From positions 1 to 64,000 of the forward strand of contig NZ_JADBGG010000012.1 of NCBI RefSeq assembly GCF_014873765.1: a DNA stretch of 64,000 nt, given 5' to 3'. This stretch comes from Desulfomicrobium macestii. GTDB taxonomy: Bacteria > Desulfobacterota > Desulfovibrionia > Desulfovibrionales > Desulfomicrobiaceae. The first letter of the stretch is position 1. Each line of letters begins with the position of its first letter. Below, piece by piece: positions 1 to 8,364 of this stretch. A program made the translations under genes and the position numbers. Below the pieces are notes generated by a model that had not been told where the DNA came from, made no database searches, and saw nothing but the letters and a program-made list of their open reading frames with translations.

Positions 1-1
1 G

Positions 2-100
2 CATCTGGCAGGAAAAGGTCGCTGGCTTGAACTAAATCCGACAGACCTGCACCCCGTTAAAAGGGCGACTGTCAGATCAAGTATGAACTACTACATTTAA
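2..100 (+). CDS. Possible 3' end of an unrecognised gene entering from the left edge
   Basis: An open frame runs from the window edge to a TAA at 98-100, giving about 32 residues that include GKGRWLELNPTDLHPVK. I do not recognise it. The residue mix looks protein-like, but the frame is short and the surrounding 600 bases are clearly degraded, so it may be a fragment or chance. The true start, if there is one, lies outside the window. Confidence 0.2.
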   Translation, partial: HLAGKGRWLELNPTDLHPVKRATVRSSMNYYI

Positions 101-134
101 GCATTGTTCGATTATTTAGACGGAGCTGAAATAA

Positions 135-296
135 TTGGGGATTCCCTATTCCATCCGGTACGCGGAAGATGACGTCGAGTTCCAGAATAAACACAACATA
201 AAGGGGGCGCCAAATATCCTGGTGGACGGTGAAATGATCTTCAGGGGAATGCATACTATTTCCGATCTGAGGGCGTACTTCAAGAAGAATACTTGA
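135..296 (+). pseudogene. C-terminal half of a thioredoxin-fold protein
   Basis: A 53-codon frame that can begin at TTG 135, nine bases after a GGAG at 122-125, contains GAPNILVDGE. This resembles the cis-proline loop and following strand of thioredoxin or glutaredoxin-like folds, and the frame then ends in a helix-like tail. The CxxC half of the fold is absent and an in-frame stop lies directly before the TTG. I therefore read it as a remnant, although translation of the short form cannot be excluded. It sits among other fragments in a less GC-rich stretch. Confidence 0.35.
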
Positions 297-306
297 ACAT
301 CTTACC

Positions 307-348
307 GACAGTGCATGCAACCTCTCGGCGAAAGGTTGCAGCACTGTC
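307..348. repeat. Strong inverted repeat / hairpin
   Basis: GACAGTGC at 307-314 pairs with GCACTGTC at 341-348, and inside it GCAACCT (317-323) pairs with AGGTTGC (333-339) around a nine-base loop. The hairpin lies between the thioredoxin-fold fragment and the EamA fragment. No T-run follows on the plus strand, so it is not a classic terminator. It could be the end of a decayed mobile element or a terminator for the fragment upstream. Confidence 0.6.
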
Positions 349-363
349 AGGACGTTTAAACTG

Positions 364-612
364 ATGTCATGGTTCTTATGTTTAAAATCGTTTAATGTCA
401 GAATTACGTCAGGATTCATGGGAATTATGCCGCTAAGTGGTCTGCTTGCATCGTATTTTTGGCTTGGAAATCAATTTTACTGGATACATCACGTTGGTTT
501 TGCGTTGGTCCTTGGGGGCATTGTGATGGTAAACTGGGCTCACTGGATTCGTAAGGAAGAGGCTAAGCGCACGCAGCAAGAATATACTCAATTCCACGCT
601 TGCCCTTGCTGA
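364..612 (+). pseudogene. C-terminal fragment of an EamA/DMT-family exporter
   Basis: The 82-residue translation shows two hydrophobic segments (roughly residues 15-33 and 40-58). The pattern MPLSGLLASYFWLG followed by HHVGFALVLGGIVMV matches the last two helices of EamA-family drug/metabolite transporters. A normal family member has about ten helices in 280-300 residues; everything upstream is missing and replaced by the hairpin at 307-348. I infer a 5'-truncated pseudogene. The ATG at 364 is an in-frame methionine of the remnant and has no convincing ribosome binding site. Confidence 0.5.
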
Positions 613-760
613 TGACACATATGGCCGCCATCAATATCGTCATTACGGAAAAACTGATCAATTAAAATATTCGATAATAATGATATAGTTGCTTGCTTCA
701 AGGCGGAGGTCAACCAATCGGAAGAACGAAAAAGGCCAGAACGGCAAGGGGATAAAAACC

Positions 761-2296
761 ATGAACAGCAATTCCGGACAAACCACATCGATCTGGATGG
801 CAACAGGGCAAGAGCCTGAATCAACTCCGCTGAGCGAGAATATGCATGCTGATGTGTGCATTGTTGGCGCCGGGATAGCGGGAATGACGACCGCATACTT
901 ACTGTCACGCACGGGCAGGACAGTGATTGTCCTGGATGATGGGCACATTGGGGGAGGGATGACGGAGCGTACGACGGTGCATCTTTGCAATGCGATTGAC
1001 GATCGCTACTTCGAGATTGAGCATCTTCACGGCGAAAAGGGGGCGATATTGGCGGCCGAGAGTCACACTGCGGCGATCGATTGCATTGAGGCCATTGTCG
1101 TTGAAGAAGGAATTGACTGTGAATTCGAACGCCTCGATGGTTACCTCTTTGTCCCGCCGAATGGCTCTAAAGATGTGCTCGAACGTGAACTTAACGCAGC
1201 ACATCGCGCCGGACTCACGGATATTGACCGCGTCGGGCGGGCACCAATCGATGACTTCGACACCGGTATGTGCTTGTGCTTTCCGAGGCAGGCCCAGTTT
1301 CATCCCATGAAGTATCTGGAAGGGCTAAAGCACGCTATTGAGCGCAACGGTGGGCGCATCTTCACTGGGACGCATGCCGGAAAAATTGAAGATGGAGCGC
1401 GGATTGAAACAGACAGTGGGTTCGCTGTTACTGCCGATGCGATTGTCATGGCTACCAATACTCCAGTCAATGATATTGTTACAATTCACACCAAGCAGTA
1501 TTCTTATACAACATATGTTATTGCAGCGAGGATTCCCCGTGGATCTGTTACAAGAGCGCTCTACTGGGATACGGACGATCCGTATCATTATATCAGGGTG
1601 CAGAGTGTTTCAGCCCAGGATGGAGACGATTACGATCTTCTGATCGTCGGCGGCGAAGATCACAAATCGGGACAGGCTGACGACGGCGACCAGCGCTACG
1701 AAAATCTTGAAGGCTGGGCACGGGAGCGATTCCCGATGATTGAGAATATAGAAATGCGCTGGTCAGGTCAGGTCATGGAGCCTGTTGATGGCCTGGCTTT
1801 CATCGGGCGCAACCCCGGAGACCAAAACGTCTACATCATAACGGGTGATTCGGGGATGGGCATGACGCATGGCACCATTGGCGGAATTCTTGTCACGGAA
1901 TTGATTGTGGGGGACCCGTGCCCTTGGGAGTCGCTTTACGATCCTTCACGAATCACTCTGCGCACTTCTCTTCAATATGCCCGGGAGAATATCAATGTCG
2001 CCGTGCAGTATTTCGAGGGCTATTTGAGCGGTGGTGACGTTGACTCGCCCGAAGAGATTGCTCCCGGAGAAGGCGCGATCGTTCGTCGGGGAATTGCGAA
2101 GGTTGCTGTCTACCGTGATGAGGAAGGAACCCTGCATGAACGCTCGGCCGTGTGCCCACATCTCGGAGGTATCGTCAGTTGGAACACTTCGGAGAAAACC
2201 TGGGATTGTCCGTGTCACGGTTCACAATTCGACAGCTATGGCAGGGTCATTACCGGGCCGGCGAACAGTGACCTTGGGAGTGCGAAGGACGAGTAG
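761..2296 (+). CDS. FAD-dependent oxidoreductase with C-terminal Rieske [2Fe-2S] domain
   Basis: The 511-residue protein begins with a dinucleotide-binding motif ([17 protein letters not shown], about residues 28-44) typical of DadA/glycine-oxidase-like flavoproteins. It ends with a Rieske centre: CPHLGG and CPCHGSQF supply the C-x-H and C-x-x-H ligands. This architecture is that of YhfW-type FAD/Rieske proteins, probably soluble, with no known substrate. I chose ATG 761 because AAGGGG lies 9-10 bases upstream; an earlier TTG at 689 in the same frame has no conserved sequence. The base composition is lower in GC than the genes after 2.8 kb, which together with the neighbouring fragments suggests acquisition. 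Confidence 0.85.
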   Translation: MNSNSGQTTSIWMATGQEPESTPLSENMHADVCIVGAGIAGMTTAYLLSRTGRTVIVLDDGHIGGGMTERTTVHLCNAIDDRYFEIEHLHGEKGAILAAESHTAAIDCIEAIVVEEGIDCEFERLDGYLFVPPNGSKDVLERELNAAHRAGLTDIDRVGRAPIDDFDTGMCLCFPRQAQFHPMKYLEGLKHAIERNGGRIFTGTHAGKIEDGARIETDSGFAVTADAIVMATNTPVNDIVTIHTKQYSYTTYVIAARIPRGSVTRALYWDTDDPYHYIRVQSVSAQDGDDYDLLIVGGEDHKSGQADDGDQRYENLEGWARERFPMIENIEMRWSGQVMEPVDGLAFIGRNPGDQNVYIITGDSGMGMTHGTIGGILVTELIVGDPCPWESLYDPSRITLRTSLQYARENINVAVQYFEGYLSGGDVDSPEEIAPGEGAIVRRGIAKVAVYRDEEGTLHERSAVCPHLGGIVSWNTSEKTWDCPCHGSQFDSYGRVITGPANSDLGSAKDE

Positions 2297-2300
2297 GAGA

Positions 2301-2540
2301 TTGAGCGGAAAACACACACGGGCTTTTCAGGAATCGGGAGTTTTGCTGCCGGACGAGGCTCGCGAAGTCACCTTCCCTCACGGGGTGCCTGTTCGCATGA
2401 TAGAAAGCGAAGAGGCTGCGGAATCAGCCGAACCAGTCCTGAAAAAGCCGGCCGCCGAGCCCGAAAAAGAACAGGCGCGTAAATCCTGGACCCCTGGGGA
2501 AAATCTCTTAACTTCATCGTCGTCCGCGGATACCAGTTGA
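2301..2540 (+). CDS. Hypothetical protein, possible
   Basis: An open frame of about 79 codons can start at TTG 2301, just after the oxidoreductase stop, and continues to TGA 2538-2540. It includes HGVPVRMIESEEAAES followed by an acidic/lysine-rich low-complexity tail. The AGGAG at 2295-2299 is too close to the TTG to be an ideal ribosome binding site. I recognise no family. It may be a fragment or a short acidic protein co-transcribed with the oxidoreductase. Confidence 0.25.
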   Translation: MSGKHTRAFQESGVLLPDEAREVTFPHGVPVRMIESEEAAESAEPVLKKPAAEPEKEQARKSWTPGENLLTSSSSADTS

Positions 2541-2782
2541 AGGCGCGCGGGAGCCTATCAAAAGGGGGGATCGTGGATCAGGCCGATATCGAAAGGTTAT
2601 TGCATGAAAACGCTTGAAACTGTGCTTTCGCAGCTGAGTAATCTGTATGAATTCAACAAAAAGTTGAAGTCATGTACATTACAAAGTTTGAGTCGGATCA
2701 GAACCGAAAATCATCCTCGCCCGATAATGACGATCCGGCCCCTGCTTCATCCCGGCACGTCACTGTCGAGTAGTCACATGAA
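2541..2782. other. Non-coding or degraded stretch between oxidoreductase and ECF operon
   Basis: I see no supported gene. A 33-codon frame (ATG 2672 to TAG 2773; MYITKFESDQNRKSSS...) and a 14-codon frame starting at GTG 2574 are present, but neither has a recognisable family. The ECF operon on the minus strand ends at 2783, so any terminator for it must lie here; no clear hairpin with a T-run was found. Confidence 0.4.
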
Positions 2783-3280
2783 TCAGATCATTCCCGTCTT
2801 TCTGAGCGCCGTGGCCGCGAACACGCCGCCTATCGCGCCGCCCACGGCCTGGATCACGTTGGGCAGGATCTCCGCCACCGCGCCCTGCAGGCCAATGTTG
2901 GGCATCAGCGTCTCTCCGATGAAATAGGCTCCGACCATGGCCAGTCCGCCCAGCCCGAGCATGATGTAGCGGGCGGTTCCGGTCCTGCTTGCGGCCACCG
3001 CCGCCAGCGCTCCTTCCGCGCCCTTGGCGACAAGCGTCAGGGGCGCGAAGACCGCGAACCCGCCCAGGATGTCGGCCAGGGCCGAACCGATGCCGCAGGC
3101 GCCCAGCGCCCAGATCACGCCCTGTCTCGGGTTCATGAAACCAAGGACCAGTCCGCCGAATACCACGGCCACGTCTCCCACGTTGAAATACCCCCGGCTT
3201 GGCAGCGGGATGCGCACGAAGAGGGTGGTCAGGCAGGTCAGGGCCACGATGGACAGGGCGGCGATCTTGATGTTTTTCAT
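2783..3280 (-). CDS. ECF transporter substrate-binding (S) component
   Basis: The 165-residue, almost wholly hydrophobic protein has five to six membrane segments. Its opening pattern, VRIPLPSRGYFNVGDVAVVF then a GFMNPRQG loop and SALADILGG, is that of ECF S components of the riboflavin/HMP-like group (Pfam ECF-ribofla_trS type). The S component binds the vitamin or precursor in the membrane; which one cannot be told from sequence. Its ATG overlaps the stop of the T component by four bases, and it is the last gene of the operon S-T-ATPase-ATPase read leftwards. No riboswitch was recognised upstream of the operon. Confidence 0.75.
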   Translation of the reverse strand: MKNIKIAALSIVALTCLTTLFVRIPLPSRGYFNVGDVAVVFGGLVLGFMNPRQGVIWALGACGIGSALADILGGFAVFAPLTLVAKGAEGALAAVAASRTGTARYIMLGLGGLAMVGAYFIGETLMPNIGLQGAVAEILPNVIQAVGGAIGGVFAATALRKTGMI

Positions 3281-3873
3281 CTCTCTTTCCTCAGGTATCT
3301 GGTGCGGTGGTCAAACAGGGCCTGGGTCTTTTCGGCCTGGTCGTAAATGCTGATGTAGGCGGCCACGATGACCGCGCAGAGCCGCTGGAACCTGCTCCAG
3401 CGTCGGCCGTCGAAATGCGGGGTCAGGTCCATGAAAAAGCGGTAACGGTGCAAGAGGGGAGTACATTTTTCCATCACGGCCTTCAAGACGATGGCGTTGC
3501 GTCGCCCTCCCGCGCCAAGGGGGAGATGGACGAGGTCGCGAAAGGTGATGGCTTCAAGGCCGATCTTCACCGCCAGGAAGGAGTTGGGAAAGACCACGGC
3601 TTTTATGAGTGAATCATGAATCCAGTCATTGCGGCCGAGCAGCTCGGCCCACTGAAAAATCGCGCCGAAAAGGATCAGGGACAGCACGAACGGCAGAATG
3701 AACCACACGGCCTGCATGGTTCCCTTAAGGCCATTCCTCCAGACGCTGACAGCCAGGAATGCAAGCAGCAACCCGGCCTGCAAGTCCACCTGCTCATATC
3801 CGGCGCCGAAGACGAAAAAGCGGAAATAGGCCCCGAGCAGACCGAAGATGGCGAGCAGTTTCAACGTGGCCAT
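3277..3873 (-). CDS. ECF transporter transmembrane coupling (T) component
   Basis: About 198 residues when started at ATG 3873 (MATLKLLAIFG), which follows the ATPase gene with a 13-base overlap. A longer frame to 3954 would run deep into that gene and is rejected. Several membrane helices occupy the first half (LLLAFLAVSVW, WFILPFVLSLILFGAIF). The second half is a charged, helical stretch with AVMEKCTPLLHRYRFFMD, as expected for the coupling helices of EcfT that contact the ATPases. It is divergent from canonical EcfT, so the assignment leans on position between S and ATPase genes. Confidence 0.6.
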   Translation of the reverse strand: MATLKLLAIFGLLGAYFRFFVFGAGYEQVDLQAGLLLAFLAVSVWRNGLKGTMQAVWFILPFVLSLILFGAIFQWAELLGRNDWIHDSLIKAVVFPNSFLAVKIGLEAITFRDLVHLPLGAGGRRNAIVLKAVMEKCTPLLHRYRFFMDLTPHFDGRRWSRFQRLCAVIVAAYISIYDQAEKTQALFDHRTRYLRKER

Positions 3874-4379
3874 AGCTGTGTGATCCTCAGGTTGACGTCC
3901 GTTCCCTGCTGCCTGTCGAAGCGCAGTTCGAAGCCGTGGGAAAATTCGGCGCATCTCTCGCGACGCGGCAGATGTGAGACCTGCACGACCCAGTCGAATC
4001 CGGGCAGGTTCAGGGCCTGCATTTGCTCATCGCTGACATATTTATCGAACTCATCGAGAATGATGAGCTCCCGGCACCCGCTGGTCCTGACCCAGGCCAC
4101 GGCCATGTCCGCCAGGGTTTCGGGGACATCGTGCCCCAGCAGCGCAAGCGTGGTGCGGATGGTGTTTTGCTGCAGATCCATGTCCTGGGCCAGATAGAGC
4201 AGGCTGTGCTTCCCGCGCAGGCTTGGGATGAGGACATGCTCCACAAAGGTGCTCTTGCCCGCGCCGTTGTCGCCGCTCAGATACAGGCAACTGTGCCTCG
4301 GCAGCGCAAGCGCGCGGTCCAGGATGAAGCTGAGCCCCGCGTGCGGGACGGAATATGTCTGGGCGGCAAGTTCAAGCAT
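3861..4379 (-). CDS. Small ABC-type ATPase with Walker A and B but no signature motif
   Basis: The 172-residue protein carries a Walker A motif (SGDNGAGKST, about residues 35-44), a Q-loop-like YLAQDMDLQQ, and a Walker B (ELIILDEFDKY). No LSGGQ-type signature lies between the Q-loop and Walker B, and the protein is shorter than the usual 220-280 residues of an ECF ATPase. The preceding gene supplies an SGGE signature but lacks Walker A, so the pair looks like one ABC ATPase function divided between two polypeptides. The start ATG overlaps the upstream stop by eight bases, implying translational coupling. The likely role is powering the ECF transporter encoded downstream. Confidence 0.65.
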   Translation of the reverse strand: MLELAAQTYSVPHAGLSFILDRALALPRHSCLYLSGDNGAGKSTFVEHVLIPSLRGKHSLLYLAQDMDLQQNTIRTTLALLGHDVPETLADMAVAWVRTSGCRELIILDEFDKYVSDEQMQALNLPGFDWVVQVSHLPRRERCAEFSHGFELRFDRQQGTDVNLRITQLWPR

Positions 4380-4773
4380 GATCGGCCACGGGTTTGGGTC
4401 CTTCTTCGGTCAGGAAAAATAGCGAGGCGTCCGGAATAAGGGCGGCGAACCTGTCCAGAAGCAGTTCGCGGTTGCGCGGGGACAGGGTCTCAAGCACACG
4501 GACCAGCAGGATGGAGAGCCTTTCTTTTGGGAGCAGGTGCATGAGCAGCAGGCAGCAGATGATGCTCTGCTCGCCGCCCGAATAGGACGAAAGCTTGCGG
4601 CCGCGCTCCAGTTGCAAGCCAAAAAGCGCGCACTCCCGGGAGATGTCGGAAAACAGTCCGTCGTCCGCTCCGAGGAGCAGGATTTCATCCTCCAACGTGG
4701 TGCCCACGAAGAGATTGTGCGTGTCGATGACGCAATGGTCATGGCCATATTCCGTCAGGATCGCGAAGCTCAT
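4372..4773 (-). CDS. ABC ATPase-like partner with signature motif but no Walker A
   Basis: This 133-residue protein has GTTLEDEILLLG, similar to the TVEDE segment after the Q-loop of ECF ATPases. It then has SYSGGEQSIICCLLLM, a clear signature motif, and ILLVRVLETLSPRNRELLL in the place of Walker B/D-loop, with the catalytic Asp-Glu pair missing. There is no GxxGxGKS/T. It is the first gene of the minus-strand operon; AGGA lies seven bases before ATG 4773. I infer a non-hydrolysing half that completes the ATP site of the Walker-bearing protein encoded next. A stand-alone degenerate ATPase is the alternative. Confidence 0.55.
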   Translation of the reverse strand: MSFAILTEYGHDHCVIDTHNLFVGTTLEDEILLLGADDGLFSDISRECALFGLQLERGRKLSSYSGGEQSIICCLLLMHLLPKERLSILLVRVLETLSPRNRELLLDRFAALIPDASLFFLTEEGPKPVADHA

Positions 4774-4844
4774 GGGCGTTCCTGTGGCCAGGCGGGCCTT
4801 GTTTTGCTTGACTGGGGCAGGCGGTGGTGCAAAAGAGTTGTCCC

Positions 4845-5261
4845 ATGATAAAATACAGTATCGAATGCTGGCTCTACAATGATCTGGAAGATAGGTTTCT
4901 GTTGCTGCGCTGCCCCGTGACCCATCGCCACGACGAATACTGGCAACCCGTCACCGGGGGCCGTGGCCCTGACGAACCCTGTGTCGAGGCCTGTCTGCGT
5001 GAAGTCCTGGAAGAGACGGGCGTCACGCTGAGCGAGGAGCAGCTTGAAGTCGTCATTCCGGAATTTTCTTTTTGCATCCCCGACGCGCGCATCGAGCTGC
5101 GCAAGCCCATCTATCTGGCTCGCGTCAGGATCGAGCAGGTGGTCCTCTCCGCGGAACATATCGGTTATTACTGGTTTGACGCCCGGGATGTCGATTCCCA
5201 GCTGCACTGGGATTCCAACCGGGAATCGTTTCGTCAGGTTTTGGCCCACACCCGTTCCTAA
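4845..5261 (+). CDS. Nudix hydrolase
   Basis: The 138-residue protein holds a perfect Nudix box: G, five residues, E, seven residues, then REVLEETGV, preceded by YWQPVTGG. Nudix enzymes cleave nucleoside diphosphates linked to another moiety; the YWQxVTG lead-in resembles NudB-type dihydroneopterin triphosphate hydrolases, but the substrate is uncertain. ATG 4845 was chosen (MIKYSIECWLYND); an in-frame GTG at 4824 would add seven residues. It is divergent from the ECF operon and its stop overlaps the end of the convergent thioredoxin gene by four bases. Confidence 0.85.
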   Translation: MIKYSIECWLYNDLEDRFLLLRCPVTHRHDEYWQPVTGGRGPDEPCVEACLREVLEETGVTLSEEQLEVVIPEFSFCIPDARIELRKPIYLARVRIEQVVLSAEHIGYYWFDARDVDSQLHWDSNRESFRQVLAHTRS

Positions 5262-5824
5262 TCGACCTTCGCTTTGGACAGGGCTTCCAGATAGGTTACG
5301 ATCTCAGGCGCATCCCACTGGGCCATGCCCGTATGTCCGAAGACCACCCGGCCTGTGCGGTCGAAGATATATGTCGTCGGCAATCCTTCAGGATCCAGCT
5401 CCGGCGGCACGGACGAGGTGAAGACGTAGAGGGGCATGGTCAGGGATTTTGCCAGCGGGTCCCGGCGCACTTCCTCCAGGGTTTCCTTGCTGATGCAGAG
5501 CACTTGAACCCTGTCGTCGTCCTGAAATTTCTTCCACAGATTCTCCAGAAAAGGCATCTCCGCCCGGCACGGCGGGCACCAGGTGGCCCACAGATTGATG
5601 ACCACGACCTTGTCGCGCAAGTCTTCGAGGGCAAAGCTTTTTCCCTCAAGATCGGTAAAAGTTCCGCGCAGGTCGCCCAGGAGTGTCATGCGCGGCAGGG
5701 CTGGGGCCTCCTCGGCCGAGTTGACGCCGCTCACCAGCAGCAGGGCCGCTCCGGCCTCCAGAAGCAACAACAGCAGGACCGAGCACAAAAATCCGGCAAT
5801 GGGTTTGCTTGCGATGCTATTCAT
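5258..5824 (-). CDS. TlpA/ResA-like thiol:disulfide oxidoreductase
   Basis: The 188-residue protein starts with a hydrophobic signal or anchor (residues about 9-32). It then has an AhpC/TSA-Redoxin-like domain with the active site WATWCPPCRAEMPFL and the cis-proline segment EGLPTTYIF. Such periplasmic thioredoxins reduce protein disulfides or serve cytochrome c maturation. GGAG lies just upstream of ATG 5824. It follows the pseudouridine synthase gene by 12 bases and is probably its co-transcribed neighbour. Confidence 0.85.
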   Translation of the reverse strand: MNSIASKPIAGFLCSVLLLLLLEAGAALLLVSGVNSAEEAPALPRMTLLGDLRGTFTDLEGKSFALEDLRDKVVVINLWATWCPPCRAEMPFLENLWKKFQDDDRVQVLCISKETLEEVRRDPLAKSLTMPLYVFTSSVPPELDPEGLPTTYIFDRTGRVVFGHTGMAQWDAPEIVTYLEALSKAKVD

Positions 5825-5836
5825 GCGTCTCCGGGG

Positions 5837-6589
5837 TCAGCCAAGACCACGGCTTGATTTCAGGATCTGGATTTCGGCGTCGGTCAGTGCGCGCCATTTT
5901 CCGGGTTCAAGGCTCCCCAGGTGCAACGGTCCGAGTTCGACGCGGCGCAGGCGCAGGATGGTCAGCCCCAGATCGCGGCACATGCGGCGGATCTGGCGGT
6001 TTACTCCCTGGCGCAGGGTCATGCGCATGAGCGTTGCCCCATTGGCGTCGGGGGCCGTATCGACCTCCACCGGAGCCAGCCGTTCCCCTTCCTGCAGACG
6101 CATGCCCTGGCGCATGATGTTCAGGGATTTTTCCGTCACCGCCTCGCGCACCAGGACCTCGTATTTCTTGGCGTGCTCGTAGCTGGGGTGTGTCAGGCGC
6201 AGGGTCACCTCACCGTCATTGGTCAGGAGCAGCAGGCCCTCGGACATGTAATCGAGCCGTCCCACGGGAAAGAGCCGCTGCGTGCGCAGCTCTTCAGGCA
6301 GCAGATCGACGACGGTCTTGCGGCCCTGGGGATCGTTGACCGTGGTCACGGTGTGCACGGGCTTGTGCAGCATGATGTAGGAACAGGAAGCGTCCTGCTT
6401 GGCCATGACCACGGCTCCGTCAAGGAGCACCGTGTCCTGGCCGGGTACGACCCTGGTTCCGGGTTCGCGCTGGATGAGTCCGTTCACGCAGACTCGTCCA
6501 CTCTGGATCAGGGCGTCGGCTCCACGGCGGGAGGCCAAGCCGGCATCGGCAATATATTTGTTCAAACGAACGGGGCTGTTTTCTGGCAT
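5837..6589 (-). CDS. rluB: RluB/RsuA-family rRNA pseudouridine synthase
   Basis: The protein has an N-terminal S4 RNA-binding domain (LNKYIADAGLASRRGADALI) and the catalytic motif GRLDYMSEGLLLLTNDGE, whose Asp is the nucleophile. It ends with RQGVNRQIRRMCRDLG, typical of the RsuA/RluB/RluE/RluF family. About 250 residues from ATG 6589 fits the family. An earlier in-frame ATG at 6664 adds 25 residues without family similarity. RluB, which acts on 23S rRNA, is the likeliest member, but RluE/F-type specificity cannot be excluded. Confidence 0.85.
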   Translation of the reverse strand: MPENSPVRLNKYIADAGLASRRGADALIQSGRVCVNGLIQREPGTRVVPGQDTVLLDGAVVMAKQDASCSYIMLHKPVHTVTTVNDPQGRKTVVDLLPEELRTQRLFPVGRLDYMSEGLLLLTNDGEVTLRLTHPSYEHAKKYEVLVREAVTEKSLNIMRQGMRLQEGERLAPVEVDTAPDANGATLMRMTLRQGVNRQIRRMCRDLGLTILRLRRVELGPLHLGSLEPGKWRALTDAEIQILKSSRGLG

Positions 6590-6687
6590 GGGCGAACAAA
6601 TAGGAAGATCGTGAGCACAGGGCAAGCAAAAAGGCGCGTCGGCACTAAAAACCAGGGGCTCCATGCGGAGCCCGCGTCTTCGGTGTG

Positions 6688-7443
6688 TCAGGGAACAGCC
6701 ATGAATCTGGCCAAGGGAGCCATGCGGGCCTTGTGCAGGGCAAGAGTTTTCCCATCGCAGGCGAAATTGTCCGTCATGGCCAGCATCTCGAAAAACTCCT
6801 GCTCCATATCCATGTCCGGACAGGCCATCATGGTGCTGGCCAGGTTCGTGAAACGGATACGGTTGCCGGCCTTCAGTTCATAGGGGCCGCTGATGCTGTT
6901 GCAGCCGCCGAAACCCGAGATGCGTCCCTCCTTGGAATGAAGGTGGATGAACGGAACACGTTCATTCTCCGTCACGGGCTTCCCAAAGAGTTCCACCAAT
7001 CTCCAGCGGGTATCGAGAATGCATTTTCCCGTCAGGTCCAAAGCCGTGGCGGCCTGCTTGCGCAGCTGGTAGTTTTCGGCCAGGTCGCCGGTGATGACTC
7101 CGCCGGTCATGTCGAGATGGAACAGGACGTTTTCGCCGACCTTGTAGGCGGGGGACTTGTCGTCGTCCAGAATGATGGCAGCTCCGTCGGGGCTCCAGGA
7201 AAAAACGCCCTTTTGTTCAAAGGTCCCGTCCTTTTTGTCCTCGTAACGGGTCACGAGTACATAGGTCTGGTCCGGGTTCAGGGTCATGGTGGTGTGGATG
7301 CCGGGGCAATCGGCGCAGGGCAGGGTGCCAACGTAAATTCCGGCCCAATCAAGTGAATCGCGGCTGGAATGCTCTCCGCGCGCATGCATGCAACCGAGCA
7401 GCGCCGTGCAGGCGAAAATTGCCAACAGGATCATTTTTTTCAT
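6688..7443 (-). CDS. NlpE-META (HslJ) envelope lipoprotein
   Basis: A lipoprotein signal (MKKMILLAIFACTALLGC, lipobox LLGC) is followed by an NlpE-like domain with LPCADCPGIHTTMTL and DQTYVLVTRY. The second half is a META/HslJ domain (ISGFGGCNSISGPYEL, STMMACPDMDMEQEFF). NlpE proteins sense envelope stress or copper; META domains occur in heat- or antibiotic-stress lipoproteins, and the NlpE-META combination is known. It starts nine bases after the carbonic anhydrase stop with a good AGGA site, so the two form one operon. Confidence 0.85.
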   Translation of the reverse strand: MKKMILLAIFACTALLGCMHARGEHSSRDSLDWAGIYVGTLPCADCPGIHTTMTLNPDQTYVLVTRYEDKKDGTFEQKGVFSWSPDGAAIILDDDKSPAYKVGENVLFHLDMTGGVITGDLAENYQLRKQAATALDLTGKCILDTRWRLVELFGKPVTENERVPFIHLHSKEGRISGFGGCNSISGPYELKAGNRIRFTNLASTMMACPDMDMEQEFFEMLAMTDNFACDGKTLALHKARMAPLARFMAVP

Positions 7444-7452
7444 TGTATTTTC

Positions 7453-8070
7453 CTATAGTTTTGGCTGCAATGCGGCTGCAATGCCTTCCTCTTCCTGCCT
7501 GTCCGGGCCGCGCGTGATGCACAGGTCATGGATCAGGCCGTTCGAAACGGAGTAGATCCAGCCGTGCAGATAGAGGTTGCGGCCACGCTGCCACGCCTTG
7601 CGCACGATGCTGTTCAGGGCCAGGTTGCGGATCTGCAGCTTGACGTTGAGTTCGCACATGTCGTCGAGGTTCGGCCGACCCTTGCGTTCCATCAGGTCAT
7701 GCACGTTCTCCAGCCAATGGGCCAAAAGGCCCGGGGTCTGGTCTTTCATGACCGCCTCGATGCCGCCGCAGCCGTAATGGCCGCAGACGATGATGTGCTT
7801 CACCTTGAGCACGTCGATGGCGTATTGCAGGACGCACATCAGGTTTATGTCGGTATTTATGACCTGGTTGGAGATGTTGCGGTGCACGAAGACCTCGCCG
7901 GGCATGACCCCGATGAGCTGGTCGGCGGGCACCCGGCTGTCGGAACAGCCTATCCACAGAAATTTGGGCCTGTGCTGGTTCTCCAGCTTGCGGAAGAAGC
8001 CGGGAATGTTCTTTTCGACATTCTGGGCCCATATCTTGTTGTTATCAAGCAGTTTGCTGATTTCTTTCAT
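7453..8070 (-). CDS. can: Beta-class carbonic anhydrase
   Basis: The 205-residue protein has the beta-carbonic anhydrase zinc ligands: CSDSRVPADQL (Cys-x-Asp-x-Arg dyad) and HIIVCGHYGCGG (His and Cys ligands). It interconverts CO2 and bicarbonate in the cytoplasm. Length and motif order match bacterial Can/CynT, and Can is preferred because no cyanase gene lies nearby. ATG 8070 has AGGA seven bases upstream. It heads a two-gene operon with the NlpE-META lipoprotein. Confidence 0.93.
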   Translation of the reverse strand: MKEISKLLDNNKIWAQNVEKNIPGFFRKLENQHRPKFLWIGCSDSRVPADQLIGVMPGEVFVHRNISNQVINTDINLMCVLQYAIDVLKVKHIIVCGHYGCGGIEAVMKDQTPGLLAHWLENVHDLMERKGRPNLDDMCELNVKLQIRNLALNSIVRKAWQRGRNLYLHGWIYSVSNGLIHDLCITRGPDRQEEEGIAAALQPKL

Positions 8071-8364
8071 TTTCGTCCTGTCATGAGGGTTTGGGTGTCA
8101 CATGTAACTACCCATTTAGGACCCGAGGCGCAACGCTTCGTGTCGGGGGTGAAACATGAGGCCGTGCGGGTGGACCGGATGGTCCGGATGGTGTAGACAA
8201 AAAACAGGATCAATTTTCGGAGAAGTCCGGCTCCCGCGCCGGCACACCCTGCCTGCCCCGTTCCGGGGTCGGCGGTCCCGCCACTCCCCGCGCCGTTCCA
8301 TCAAGCTCCCGCTCCACCGGAACAGGCGTGGTTTGTTTGTTTCCGACATACCTGCGAGGTGGAC
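8071..8364. other. Divergent intergenic region between carbonic anhydrase and KamA-family gene
   Basis: About 290 bases must hold the promoters of both divergent units. No gene, strong hairpin or recognisable operator was seen. The right half is very GC-rich (around 8220-8320) with short G/C runs only. Confidence 0.4.

Noticed and set aside
689-760. Upstream TTG start of the FAD/Rieske oxidoreductase
   Set aside because: The extra 24 residues are basic and non-conserved, while ATG 761 has AAGGGG at the right distance.
2281-2310. Frameshift joining the Rieske protein to the following frame
   Set aside because: The Rieske domain is complete at its GPANSDL end, a normal terminus for the family, and the following peptide does not continue a known domain.
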